64,000 nucleotides of DNA from the NCBI GenBank assembly GCA_016748015.1, contig JAAOMT010000664.1:614786-678785 (forward strand). Reading direction: 5' to 3'. Positions 11,945-21,987 of the stretch are shown here, in pieces. The position numbers were made by a program, and so were the translations under genes. The notes under the pieces were generated by a model. That model did no database searches and was not told where the DNA came from. It worked only from the letters and a program-made list of their open reading frames with translations. This DNA is from Geosiphon pyriformis. Taxonomy: Eukaryota; Glomeromycota; Glomeromycetes; Archaeosporales; Geosiphonaceae. The number at the start of each line of letters is the position of its first letter. Positions within the stretch are counted from its first letter, which is position 1.

Positions 11945-12932
11945 TGTTACTGAAGGTTTTTGGTCTCTTTTCTGTAATGTTGTTGATGCCTGTTTGCTGT
12001 GAATTCACGTTTTTTGGATGTGGTTGAACCTCTAGTAACTGAATTATCTTCAAATTATCTCCTATAATTTGAACTGCTGGGCTTATAAGTGGAATGGCCA
12101 ATTCTTTGCCAGTTACTTTATGTAGTTATATTGTAGTAAACGTCAACTCTTTCCCAGGAATTGCTCATTTGGAAGCTCACTAAAAATGTGTAGTTATTTT
12201 GCTGTGAAAGTCAACTCTTCTACAGGAATCTTGTCTGTAGACTACCTTGATGATTGTAATAAGAAAAGAAAAGAAAAATAAAAAAAGTGTAAAAAGAAAA
12301 AAAAAAAATGTTTTATGGAAGTTATTTCAGATCCAGGCCTGAAAGCGTTTTAACAGTTTACTGAAATTGGTAGCTAGTCAATTTCAAACTGTTTAGTAGG
12401 AATTGGTTAATTTCAAGAGAAATAATTAAGAATTTGATTTTTCAAATTATTTGATATTTATTTTGTTTCTGTGTGTAAAGAATAATTCTAATTGATAAAT
12501 CTGAGATAAGATAAGATATATTTTCTCAAAAAGAGAAGCTCTTCTTTTATACAATTTGTTGTAACACTATTCTATGAACTTGAACTTTGCTATTTTCTAC
12601 AATTTTGTTGAACTAAAGATACATTTTGGCAAACTACAAGTTATTTCTGTGAACTATTAGATATTTCGGTAAACTATCAATTATTTCGGCAAATTTCTAC
12701 AAATTTCGGCGAACTTTTTGAATGTTACATAGTTCGGGGTATTACATAATTGATCATCACAATTAGGTTATATTTGTGTTATGTACAAATTGGGTTATTA
12801 ATTAAATGATAATTTTGGACATTTTGCTAATGTAATAAGTGATAATTTGAAACAATAATATATGCTAATTAATAATAGAAATTATAAAGATAATTTCATG
12901 TTAAATAATATCTTTAATTTTATCTGGTAATA
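11945..12932 (-). repeat. Element B 3' LTR (left copy)
   Basis: A 988-bp LTR from TGTTACTGAAGG to GGTAATA (TAACA with one C to T). The last bases encode the end of the third ORF. Between 12622 and 12745 it holds five or six copies of a TTCGGCGAA-like element. Differences from the right copy fall mainly on CpG: TTTCGG versus TTTTGG, TTCGGG versus TTCAGG, ATCACA versus ATCGTA. Confidence 0.9.
12622..12745. repeat. CpG-containing palindromic repeat array in B LTR
   Basis: Repeated TTCGGCGAACT-type units (TTTTGGCAAACT, TTCTGTGAACT, TTCGGTAAACT, TTCGGCAAAT, TTCGGCGAACT, TTCGGGGT) spaced by about 20 bases. The unit is a TTCG-N-CGAA palindrome with two CpGs. The same array recurs in the right LTR (about 21520-21640), and in AT-decayed form in both C LTRs. 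Confidence 0.75.
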
Positions 12933-13620
12933 TAACCTCCTTCTCAAGACTGAGCTCTGTCGAAGTCCAAGTACTGTCTGTAATTTTCAGATAATAATCC
13001 AAAATTATTGAAGAAATTTGGTCTGAAAATTGTTGAAATTTCAGTTTTGTGAGCTTTCCAATATATTGAATCTTCAAAGGTTGTAAAATTGGGTTTTGTA
13101 AGACATTTTTACAGGTGTGGAATAGGTTATAAAGTCTAAGAGCAGCTCTTAGTTTATAGCAACTGTTTGTAGGTCCAGCTGTTGTCTTGAATTTGTTGTG
13201 GAGTTGTTTCTAAATAGCTTTTTTTGTGAGGTTTGCTGCTGTAAGCTCCTGTTTTCATTCATAAAGTGTTTTTCCAATGTAAAAATATCTATATATTGGA
13301 GTATAGTTGTGGTTTTCTTCATTAAGACACAGTTGAAGTTTTTATTGAATAGTAGCATTTGGTGAAATACTAATAGGAGTGAGCAATAAGTTTTCTCTTA
13401 AAGCAAGCTTTAAAAGTTCTGGTAGATAAATTCCAAAATAACTTCTTGTGTTTTTTTTATAGAAATGATACTTCCGTGAATTTGGGGCTAGATTTGTGAC
13501 TATTTCTGTTTGGGTATAATTAATATGTTTTCCAGTGATAATAATAGATAATTCAGGCATTGTTTTTAAAGCTAACATTAATTTTTGAGATAACTGTTGA
13601 ATATTTTGAGGGATAGTCAT
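12901..13620 (-). pseudogene. Element B third ORF (about 240 codons)
   Basis: Starts at ATG 13620 (MTIPQNIQQLSQKLMLAL), 140 bases after the end of pol, and runs in one frame to TAA at 12901, its last ten codons lying in the 3' LTR. Only three stops interrupt it (after NATIQ, LYE and KKAI), all explainable as CAA, TGG or CAG transitions. Recognisable parts: KYHFYKKNTRSYFGIYLPEL, YRYFYIGKTLYE, YKLRAALRLYNLFHTCKNVL and YIGKLTKLKFQQFSDQIS, ending acidic and basic (SLEKEVILPDKIKDII). It aligns with the corresponding ORF in C and, in the C-terminal half, with that of E. No envelope-like signal peptide or membrane anchor is visible. Function unknown; its coding conservation suggests a real accessory protein. 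Confidence 0.8.
12933..12947 (-). other. Element B polypurine tract
   Basis: On the minus strand CTTGAGAAGGAGGTTA abuts the 3' LTR. It is also coding: it encodes LEKEV of the third ORF. Confidence 0.75.
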
Positions 13621-13760
13621 TATAATGAAATTAAAAATAAATTGAAATTATTTTTGGTATGTGGGTTTTTATGTTATTTTTGTTTTTCAGTGTGCTTTGT
13701 TTTGTTTTTGTTGTGAAATTGTTTCTAAATTATAAGGGAATAACTATAGTAAAATTGAAA

Positions 13761-15160
13761 TTAAGTGTTCAAGTTGGGGGGTTGTTTAATAACAACTATT
13801 AATTCTAAGTTTTGAGAAATATCTTTGGGATTGATTAAAGAAGAATGTGTACCAATTTGTGGAATTAATGGTTCAGAATTGTTTCTAGAATTATAGTGTT
13901 TCAAATGATCTCCATGTGCAACTTTTGCTAGGATTTTGTTATCAAGTTTTAGCTTGTATGATCTGTTGCCTAGAACTTTATGGATAAAGAATGACCTATC
14001 TCATTTATTTTCAAATTTTCCACTCCATTGTTTTTCAGCTTTAGTTTTGTATAAGAAAACTTTGTTTCCAACTTTAAATTTATTAGTGACTGGAGGCAAT
14101 TTGTTGTTATGCCATTCTTTTTGTTGAGCTTGGGAGTGTTCAATATGAGTGGCTGCTATTCATTATTTTCCTTCTAATGTGCTAAGCAGAGTATAGGCTC
14201 TTCGCTAAAGCATTTTTTAGAAATTGTCTTCATCGATTGGTTGTACTGGGTATGTTTCCACTGTGAAACTTATTGGTAACATTGCTGTCCTTCCATAAGT
14301 TAAATCAAATGGTATGTGTTTTGTGGTATCTTGTTTTAGTGTTCTATATGCTAGTAACACTGATGGAATAAAAATATCCCATTCTTGCTCAAAATTGGTT
14401 GAGACTTTGGCTAATAATTTACACAGTGTCCTATTGAAACATTCTACAAGCCCATTTGTTTGTGAATGGTAGGGCAAAGATAATGGTCTTTTGACATTAA
14501 ATTGTTCACAAATTTCCTGGATTAAATTGTTCACAAAATGTGTTCCTTGATCAGATAAAAGTTCTATTGGGCATTCATGTCTACAAATGATGTCTTCGTA
14601 AATGAAGTTTGCTACTGATTTTGCATTTGTTCATTGAATGGCTCTGGCTTCGGGCCATTTGGTGAGATAGTCTACAGCTACTGCAATATAATGGTTTCCT
14701 TGGTTTGTGATAGGTAGTGGTCTGACTAAATCAATACCAACTCAGTCAAAAGGCTGTTCAACTTTGATTGAATTTAAAGGTTCTGTAAGGTGAATTCCTC
14801 TTCTTTTTTGACAACTATCACATGACTTAACATATTCATGGATGTCTTTTCTCATTCAAGGCCAAAAGTAATATTCTAGTGTTCTCTGGATGGTGCTGTC
14901 TTTTCCTAGGTGTACTGATGAAGGGTCTGAATGCATGTTATATAAAATGGTTTCTTTTTCATGTTCTTGTATTAATCTGAGCGGATTGTTTAGGTTTCTG
15001 AAGTTTCAATAATAAATCATGTTGTTGTGTAAGAAATATTGTTTGGCTTGTTGTTGTAACTAATGTTTTTTATCTGGGAACCAATCTGTTGGGATTGTTA
15101 ATGTCTTCAAATATTGTTTAAGATTGTTGTAGTTTTCGGGGTTCATTGTTTGTTGTTTTG
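13761..15160 (-). pseudogene. IN: Element B integrase
   Basis: Integrase of family B, separated from the RNase H frame by a frameshift near 15160. HHCC: ILYNMHSDPSSVHLG, then SCDSCQKRRG. DDE: Asp in VGIDLVRPL, Asp in LLSDQGTHFVNN, Glu in GLVECFNRTL, all present. C-terminal domain: FKVGNKVFLYKTKAEKQWSG and KLDNKILAKVAHGDHLKHYN. It ends QPPNLNT-stop at 13761. Stops at Trp or Arg positions (for example in FD-stop-VGIDLV and ARAIQ-stop-TNAKS) and near the Met-Leu after EDNF kill it. Confidence 0.88.
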
Positions 15161-16480
15161 TTGCTGTTAATTTAAATGGGTGTTGGTTCTGTTTTCTAAT
15201 CTTGCCTCATTCTTGAGAGACAATCAACATTGATGTGGAGTTTTCTTGGTTTGTGGTGTACAATGTATTGGTAGTTGGCTAAAAATCCTGTCCATCGGGT
15301 TTGTTTTGCATTCAGTTGGGTGTTTTTGTTTTAAAGCCATTTGAGTCCAATATTATCAGTGATAATATTGAATTCTTTAGGCCTAAGATAAAAATTGAAG
15401 TAGTGTAGGGCCCAAATTATGGCTGCTGTTTCTAGTTCTGTGGCAGGGTAGTTTTTCTCGGCTGGTTTTAATGTTCTGCTAGCATAAGCAATTACTCACT
15501 CATTTCTATTGTCATCTAATTGTGATAAGATGACACCAAAGACAGTATATGAAGCATCTGTAGCTAGTCGAAATCAGTTGCTAAAGTCTAGGTAAGCAAG
15601 AATTAGAGCTGTTGTTAGCTTTTCTTTGAGAATTTCAAAAGCTTTTTGGTGTTCAGTAGTCCATTTATATTCGATGTTTTTGGTGATAAGTTGGTTGAGA
15701 GGTTTTGCAATTTCCAAAAATCTTTTGATAAACTTCTGATAGTAGAATGCTAATCCGATGAATCCTCTTAATTCTGTGGTATTTTGAGAAGTTTTGAAAT
15801 TTTTGACAGTGCTTATTTTTCCTGGATCAGGTTTAATTCCATCTTTGCTTACAATGTGGCCAAAAAAGGCCAAACTCGTTTTTCCGAAGTAGCATTTTTC
15901 GATGTTTAGTTTCAATCCTGCTTTTTGTAATCATTGAAAAACTTCTTACAGGTGTTTTAAGTGTAATTCAAAAGATGGTGAATAAACATTAGTATTATCG
16001 AAATAGACAACTACTGATTTTCAAAGGAGGCCTTTGTAAACAACATCTATGAGTCTTTGGAATGTTGCTAATGCATTACATAATCCGAAAGGCATTACGT
16101 TGAATTCATAATTTCCTTCTTGAGTGGTGAATGTTGTTTTGGGGCAATCTTTGGGATCCATGGCAACTTGCCAATATCTGCTTTCTAGATCTAGTGTTGA
16201 AAAGTATTTGGATTTTCCAAGGGCATCTAACATGTCATTGATTTGGAGAAAAGGGTAAGCATTTCCAATGGTGACACTGTTGAGTTGTCAATAATCAACA
16301 CAAAATTGTATCTTTCCATTTTTCTTTTTAACTAGGACCACAGATAAGGCCCATGAACTCATTAATGGTTGAATAAGGCCATTGTTAAGCATCCATTGCA
16401 CTTCTTTTCGGATAAATTGGTGACTTTCTGGGACAACTCGGTAGGCTTGTTGTTATCTTGGTTTGGCATCTCCTGTATAG
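15161..16480 (-). pseudogene. RT-RNH: Element B reverse transcriptase and RNase H
   Basis: Ty3-type RT continuing the upstream frame. RT blocks: WALSVVLVKKKNGKIQFCVDY, LGKSKYFSTLDLESRYWQVA, TTQEGNYEFNVMPFGLCNAL. The catalytic box near 16000 reads VVYFDNTNVYS, so YxDD has become YFDN. The connection KLNIEKCYFGKTSLAFFGHI follows. RNase H: LATDASYTVFGVILSQLDDN and VIAYASRTLKPAEKNYPATE, ending NVDCLSRMRQD. Stops lie after VDY, GLL, VFQ, FSN, NRNE and KWL, mostly TGA at Arg or Trp codons. No indel was found from gag to here, so the frame is broken by point changes only. Confidence 0.9.
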
Positions 16481-17030
16481 ATTTGGTGTTGAACCAAATC
16501 GGTTCTTCCTAAGTCATTGTTGTTTTCGGCAAAAATATCGACAAATTCTGTAATTAGCTCTTTGAGCTGGTTCTGTTGTTGTGGTTCAAGTTGTCCCATG
16601 TTGATTTGAGATAGTTTTTCCATAACAACATAGTAGTTTTTAGAACTGAGATTTGGGTTGATTTTTAGTAGTGAATGTTTAATGATTTCTGAAAAATTGG
16701 GAACTGTCTGGGGTAATTTTTGTTGAAAGATGTTACTATGAATGACTCCGATTTCTAAGTTATTTAATAAAACTATGGGATAATTATTGGGATTGTAAAA
16801 AGTAACTCGGACTTTCTTTGTTCTTTCTAGAATATAAATGTTTAGGATCAAGATATTATGTTTCAAGCAGACTTGTTCATTGGATTCAAAAATTTGTTGT
16901 GTGGTTGTTAACTTTGGGCAGGTGTAAATTTCTGGATGTTCTTCAAAGGGTGAAATAGTAATTGGTTATGGGAGTCATAAAATCTGATGAGATTCATTTT
17001 GTTCATTAAGAGCTATGTTTACTGGAACTG
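16481..17030 (-). pseudogene. Element B linker between dUTPase and RT
   Basis: About 180 residues in the pol frame. It includes CLKHNILILNIYILERTKKV, RVTFYNPNNYPIVLLNNLEI and GVIHSNIFQQKLPQTVP, then MGQLEPQQQNQLKELITEFV and DIFAENNNDLGRTDLVQHQI. The second half is the usual pre-RT stretch of Ty3 elements (Asp-Ile-Phe-Ala, then a His before the RT). The first half looks like a beta-rich domain seen before the RT of related fungal elements; I cannot name it. Two stops lie near 16970-16985. Confidence 0.7.
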
Positions 17031-17445
17031 TGAATCATCCAGTTGAACCAAAACCTTTGGTTCCTCTTTCACTTTTTCCCAATTGTTCTCTTTGACTGAC
17101 TAATCGTAAACCCGAAATGTTGATTAAAGGTAAATAAATAGCTTGAGCAATTTTTTTGACATGTTCAATCTGAAAAGATTTATTGGTTTCATTTTGTAAT
17201 ATGATTGTAATGTCTTTTGTATATCCTGCATCTATGATTCCTTCTCTAACATTAATTCTTTTGCTCGCCAATGATGATCATAAAGCGATTTGGACCATTG
17301 CTCCTGGTGAGATTTCAAGGGCAATTTTGAGGTTGATTTTTGTGAGCAATTTAGGTTTGAGAATAAGGGTATCTTTTCCTGGATATCTTAGATCATATCC
17401 AGCATCAATTTCATGAGCTTTTTCAGGCTTTATTCCTTGTCTATT
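17031..17445 (-). pseudogene. DUT: Element B trimeric-type dUTPase domain
   Basis: A dUTP diphosphatase domain of about 135 residues inside pol. All five motifs are readable in order: motif 1 HEIDAGYDLRYPG (17379-17419), motif 2 PGAMVQIAL-stop-SSLASKR, motif 3 GIIDAGYTKDITIILQN with the catalytic Asp and the base-stacking Tyr, motif 4 AQAIYLPL, motif 5 SERGTKGFGSTG (17041-17072). The stop in motif 2 replaces the conserved Arg of RSS and is a CGA-to-TGA change; another TGA follows GFGSTG. An active enzyme would hydrolyse dUTP to dUMP and keep uracil out of reverse-transcribed DNA. It is placed between the Cys-rich region and RT, unlike betaretroviruses (before or within PR) or lentiviruses (between RT and IN). 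Confidence 0.9.
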
Positions 17446-18360
17446 GTTGTTGAAGTATTTGAGTTGTGAAGCAGGCTGATTTTTGATGAGATAGACAGGT
17501 GTGGCTTTTATTTTTTCTGTTGCTTCAGGTTCTCTGAATTCAATTTCATATTCATCACTTTCACTGGATAAGGGAATGCTAAAAGTGTAGCATTCAGGAC
17601 ACTATTGTTTATTGCAAGGCATTATGCATTTCTCACATAATTTAATGTTCATTTGTTTTAGCTGTTGAGCTTGAACTTCTTTGGTTGGATAAGTGTGACT
17701 GGCAATTTGGTGATATACTTCTACTTTATCTTCATAGTTGTATCCAGCGATTTCAAAGGTGTATGCAATGTATTCTGATTCTTTCATTTAATGAACATTT
17801 TTTTGAGTGGCTCCATTGATTAAAGCCATTGCTAAATCAAAAATCATTTTGGCATCGTGAGAGTAATAGTACAGTTTGTTGAGGGTGCTATTGTAAACAG
17901 TATCAAAAGATGTTTCTCTTTTGACTTTTTCTGAAATTGATAAAGCATATTGACAGATTTGATTGCAGACTCCTCCTTTCATTGCTACATCAATCCAATT
18001 GCATTCTTCTGGTAGCATATCTCCACAAGTCAAACAAGGAGTGTTGTCCCATTTTCCACTTCTTTTTATTAGGTGGTCTTATCATTCTCTGTGGCAAGCC
18101 TTGCAGTAATAACAAGTATGATTTTCATATTTTTCTTCAGGTGAAATGCAGGCTCTCATTGATGAAAGTTTCTTGTGGCAATCTTTGCATTTGAGTGGAA
18201 TGTAAGGGCATTGTTTTTGTGGTTCTGGTTTTGAATAGGGGACATTCCATCCAGATGTTACTGGTTCTTTTGTTTCAAGAGAATCGTATGTTGAAAAATA
18301 CTGTTGTTCAGTTTCATCAGCCCAATTGGAGGTTGATCCAAGTGCCATAAATGTTTCAAT
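17446..18360 (-). pseudogene. Element B Cys-rich region between protease and dUTPase
   Basis: About 300 residues in the gag-pol frame with Cys clusters typical of zinc binding: QCPYIPLKCKDCHKKL, then ENHTCYYCKACH, PCLTCGDMLPEEC and KGGVCNQICQYAL, and MNIKLCEKCIMPCNKQ-stop-CPEC. Between them lies a helical stretch (TLNKLYYYSHDAKMIFDLAM). The clusters are retained in sequence order with only three or four stops. I do not recognise the domain; nucleic-acid or protein binding by zinc ribbons is the plain guess. The decayed copy in C (near 25120-25330) keeps part of it. Confidence 0.75.
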
Positions 18361-19011
18361 GATGGGTTTTTCTTCTTCCAGTTTGAATTCAAAAGTCAGA
18401 GCTTTTTTGGAGTGTTTGTTGAATATACTACAAGTGGCAGGTACTCAGGCATGTTGTCCTTGGTAGGAGATTGTTAACTCTTGTGTCTTCCAATTTAGAT
18501 TAGCATTGGCTTTTTGGAGCCAATTGTTTCTGACGAAAGCTTGGTATTGGGGAGCATCCATGACCAAAACTTTGACTGGAATGGTAATTCTGTCAATTAT
18601 GAATGGGAAGTTATCAATTTCTCCTACTGGAGTTTTTTTCATGCCATTAGCAGTGACAATAATTGTCTGAGCTGGTCAGTCAATGTTTCTCTTTAGCTGG
18701 TGTATCAATTGATATGTAATGATGCTTCTGGTAGATCCACTGTCTAGGATCAAGCGAATTGGCTTTTCTTCTACTTCAGCTTCTATGTACATTGTAGTGA
18801 TGGCTTTTTGCTCATTAGCCGTTGCATTGCTAAGCAAGAATGGTGATTCATTTGCTTCAAATTCAAAAGGGAATATATCTGAAAGGTTGGCGTTTTCAGC
18901 AATTCTGACTGGTGGGATTATGGTAGGAGTATAGGAAGAGTTTTGTTGTTGTGCTGCAGCTCTACCTTTTAAGAGTGCAGTATGGTAAAAATTCTGTTCT
19001 TCTGGTATCAT
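18361..19011 (-). pseudogene. PR: Element B aspartic protease
   Basis: Retropepsin-like protease. The active site RLILDSGSTRSIITYQ (codons 18724-18760) keeps Asp-Ser-Gly. The flap region contains VTANGMKKTPVGEIDNFPFI and the end has NNWLQKANANLNWKTQELTI. Only two TGA stops (after KRNID and after GQHA) interrupt it. It is in the same frame as gag, so family B makes one gag-pol polyprotein without a frameshift, in contrast to family A. Confidence 0.88.
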
Positions 19012-20839
19012 AAGATAACTAGGTTGAGTATGATAGTGGTTGGGTCTTGGTTAAGCTCAATTTCAGGGAACCAATTGGTTGTTTGAATTGATTCTATTGT
19101 TGTTTACTTGGTATCGGTTTTGTGGTGTGAATTGATTTTGCAGAATTAATCTTTGAGCAGGCACTTAATAATGTTGTGTGGGTGGTTGTTGATATTGCTA
19201 TTGAATTGGCTGTGGGGCAGGCTGATAATAGTTACTTTGGTATTGGGGTCTTGGTGGATAGTAAGCTGGTAGTAGTGGTTAATAATAAGATTGCTGTGAT
19301 GGAGAGTAACGTTGATTACTCCTATTTTGTTGGTCTCGTTTTAGCTTTCTGCAATCTCTTTTCCAGTGGCCAGAGATTCCACAGTAATGGCAATTCTGAG
19401 ACTGGTTATTAGAAAGTGGTGCAAAGTTATTTTAATTTCATTTTTGGGGTGGTTGATATCTTTGGGGTTGCTGTTGTTGTTGGTTGGTAAAATAGTTTTC
19501 AACTTTCTTTGTAAGTTGGTCAATTTTCTCCTCAGCTGTTAAGCTGGTTTCTCCAATTGCCAAATTTACAAGTTTTGTACAATTGGCCTCTTTCATGGCC
19601 ATTTCATATCTTTTTGCATGCTATATGGCAGAGTTTAAATCTTCTGGGGCATGTGGGTGAATCTTTTTAATCAGTTTATCTTTTAGACCAGCAATAAATT
19701 GATCCAAGATTTAAGCATTTAAGTAATAATCATTGGTTTCTAGTTAACAAATCTTTCTGAAAAGTTTGTTAAACTTCTCAAGATAAGTCATAACAGATTT
19801 GGAGGATTCTTGTTTGATATTGTGAAACCAATTTCGAAGGGTAATGGAGGTATTATTGTCAGTGAACTGTTCAAGAAAGGCTGCTTTGAAAGCATCCCAA
19901 TCATTGAATGAAGCAGCCAAGTTTTCAAACCATTTTTCTACTGTTCCTTTGAGAAAGTAGGGGATAGTTTTTAACATTCTGACAGCATTCCAACCATTCA
20001 CGTCTCTTGCTTTAGTGACTTGGTCAAGCCATTTTTGAGGACTGGTTTCAATGTCCTCTCCTAAAAAGTCAGGAATTTTTGCAATATAAGTAGAGACCAT
20101 TTCTTTTTTGTTTTCTGAGTCTTCTGATTTTTGTTCTAATTCGGTCTTTTCACTTTGATTTTCTGCTAAGTAGTCAATAAGGTTTGTGCTGGTTGATATT
20201 GGTTCTTGTTGTTGAATAGAGCTTTTGGGTGACTGAAAATTTTCTATTCTTGAAAATCAAATAAGAAGAGAATTTAGTGTTTGTGGTTGAGTAAATGAAA
20301 TTGGAAATAGTGTAATAAAAAGTAGTAATTTGACACTGGTTCCTTGTTCAGGTGTTTGCAAGTGTTTGGCAGTTGTCTTTGTCAGTATTGGAGTGTTTGG
20401 AGTGGTTTTTGAGTGTTGTTTTGTTTTTTGTTTGCCTTTGTTGCTTGTTTCTGTTTCTGATTCAGAGTCAAAAGAGTATTTGGACTGCACTGGATATTTT
20501 TCTTCGCAATACTTGATAATGTTATAATTGAGTTCTTGAAAGTAGGTGGCAAGTGTTTCACTGTTAAGATCTTCAGTTTTTAATCGTGAATAGTGCACTA
20601 AATTATTGTAGAGGTTGCTTTTAACTTCTGAAATGTTGTAATTTCCAAGAAAATAATTGTTGATATGGTTTTTAATATATAGGTAAAGTGTTCTCTTGAC
20701 AATTTCAGTTCCATCTGAAATGTTAAATCTTTGCTTGCAATGGGTGTAAATTGACTGGTAGTACTCTAGAGTTGCTGTGTCTGATGTGGTCACCACTTTG
20801 AATTTTGTTGTTGCTGTGTTATTTCTGTGAGAGAGCACC
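19012..20839 (-). pseudogene. gag: Element B gag (no AUG in the first 245 codons)
   Basis: The open frame starts at the PBS (20839) and shows no ATG until 20100 (MVSTYIAKIPDFLG). The 245 codons before it are coding-like: they align codon by codon with C (LEYYQSIYTHCKQRFNISDG matches its decayed version). The capsid part follows (SPQKWLDQVTKARDVNGW, WFENLAASFNDWDAFKAAFL). The nucleocapsid knuckle CHYCGISGHWKRDC (19345-19390) is an intact CCHC. A Gln/Tyr/Pro-rich linker leads to the protease. Stops at 20256 (TGA), 19743 (TAA), 19710 (TAA), 19625 (TAG) and near 19430 sit on Gln, Trp or Arg positions. Confidence 0.88.
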
Positions 20840-20840
20840 A
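20825..20840 (-). other. Element B primer binding site
   Basis: Two bases after the 5' LTR end the minus strand reads TGGTGCTCTCTCACAG. It begins with TGG, the complement of the tRNA CCA end, and shares TGGTGCTCTCT with the PBS of A2. The tRNA is not identified. Confidence 0.75.
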
Positions 20841-20842
20841 AA

Positions 20843-21831
20843 TGTTACTGAAGGTTTTTGGTCTCTTTTCTGTAATGTTGTTAATGCCTGTTTGCTGTGA
20901 ATTCACGTTTTCTGGATGTGGTTGAACCTCCAGTAACTGAATTTATCTTCAAATTATCTTCTATAATTTGAACTGCTGGGCTTATAAGTAGAATGGCCAA
21001 TTTCTTGCCAGTTACTTTATGTAGTTATGTTGTAGTAAACATCAACTCTTTCCCAGGAATTGCTTATCTGGAAGCTCACTAAAAATGTGTAGTTACTTTG
21101 CTGTGAAAGTCAACACTTCTACAGGAATCTTGTCTGTAGGCTACCCTGATGATTGTAATAAGAAAAAAAAAGAAAAATAAAAGAAGTGTAAAAAGAAAAG
21201 AAAAAAATGTTTTATGGAAGTCATTTCGGATTCAGGCCTGGAAGCATTTTAACAGTTTACTGAAATTGGTAGCTAGTCAATTTCAAACTGTTTAGTAGGA
21301 ATTGGTTAATTTTAAGGGAAATAATTAAGAATTTGATTTTTCAAATTATTTGATATTTATTTTGTTTCTGTGTGTAAAAGATGATTCTAATTGATAAATC
21401 TGAGGTAAGATAAGATATATTTTCTCAAAAAGAGAAGCTCTTCTTTTATACAATTTGTTATAACACTATTCTATAAACTTGAACTTTGCTATTTTCTACA
21501 ATTTCACTGAACTAAAGATACATTTCGGCAAACTACAAGTTATTTCTGCAAATTATTAAATATTTTGGTGAATTATTAATTATTTCAGCAAATTTCTACA
21601 AATTTTGGCAAACTTTTTGAATGTTACATAGTTCAGGGTATTGCATGATTGATCATCGTAATTAGGTTACATTTGTGTTATGTACAAATTGGGTTATTAA
21701 TTAAATGAAAATTTTGGATATTTTGCTAATGTAATAAGTGATAATTTGAAACGATAATATATGCTAATTAATAATAGAAATTATAAAGATAATTTCATGC
21801 TAAATAATATCTTTAATTTTGTTTGATAACA
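20843..21831 (-). repeat. Element B 5' LTR (right copy)
   Basis: A 989-bp LTR from TGTTACTGAAGG to GATAACA. It is collinear with the left copy, and differences concentrate at CpG positions. Its sequence around GGCCAATTTCTTGCCAG matches the LTR in which B itself is inserted. Confidence 0.92.
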
Positions 21832-21835
21832 CTAT

Positions 21836-21985
21836 TTCACTTATAAGCTTAGCAGTTCAAATTCTAGGAAATAATTTAAAGATAAATTCAGTTATCAGAG
21901 GTTTAATAACTTTCAATAAACATAAATTTACAGCAAACAGACATTAACAACATTCTAAAAAAGAAACCAAAAATCTCCAGTAACA
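21836..21985 (+). repeat. Element C 5' LTR, right part
   Basis: C's 5' LTR resumes after B (target copy CTAT at 21832-21835) with TTCACTTATAAGC and ends CCAGTAACA at 21985. A decayed PBS (TGGTGTTCTTTTATGG) begins at 21988. Confidence 0.88.
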
Positions 21986-21987
21986 TT

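Larger units (their letters stand above)
11945..21831 (-). mobile_element. Element B: nearly full-length Ty3/gypsy with dUTPase
   Basis: A 9887-bp element with two LTRs of 988-989 bp, a PBS, a long single-frame gag-pol, a third ORF and a polypurine tract. Left flank CCAT and right flank CTAT are the 4-bp target duplication with one C-to-T change; the uninterrupted target GGCCATTTCACTTATAAGC is recovered by joining the flanks, matching the family LTR. B lies in C's 5' LTR in the opposite orientation. It is less AT-shifted than C, so younger. Confidence 0.93.

Noticed and set aside
11945-21831. Classical RIP (CpA to TpA) as the cause of decay
   Set aside because: In the youngest LTR pair the differences sit mainly on CpG, and the stops include TGG to TGA and CGA to TGA. 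A CpA-specific process is not supported by eye; a full context count is needed.
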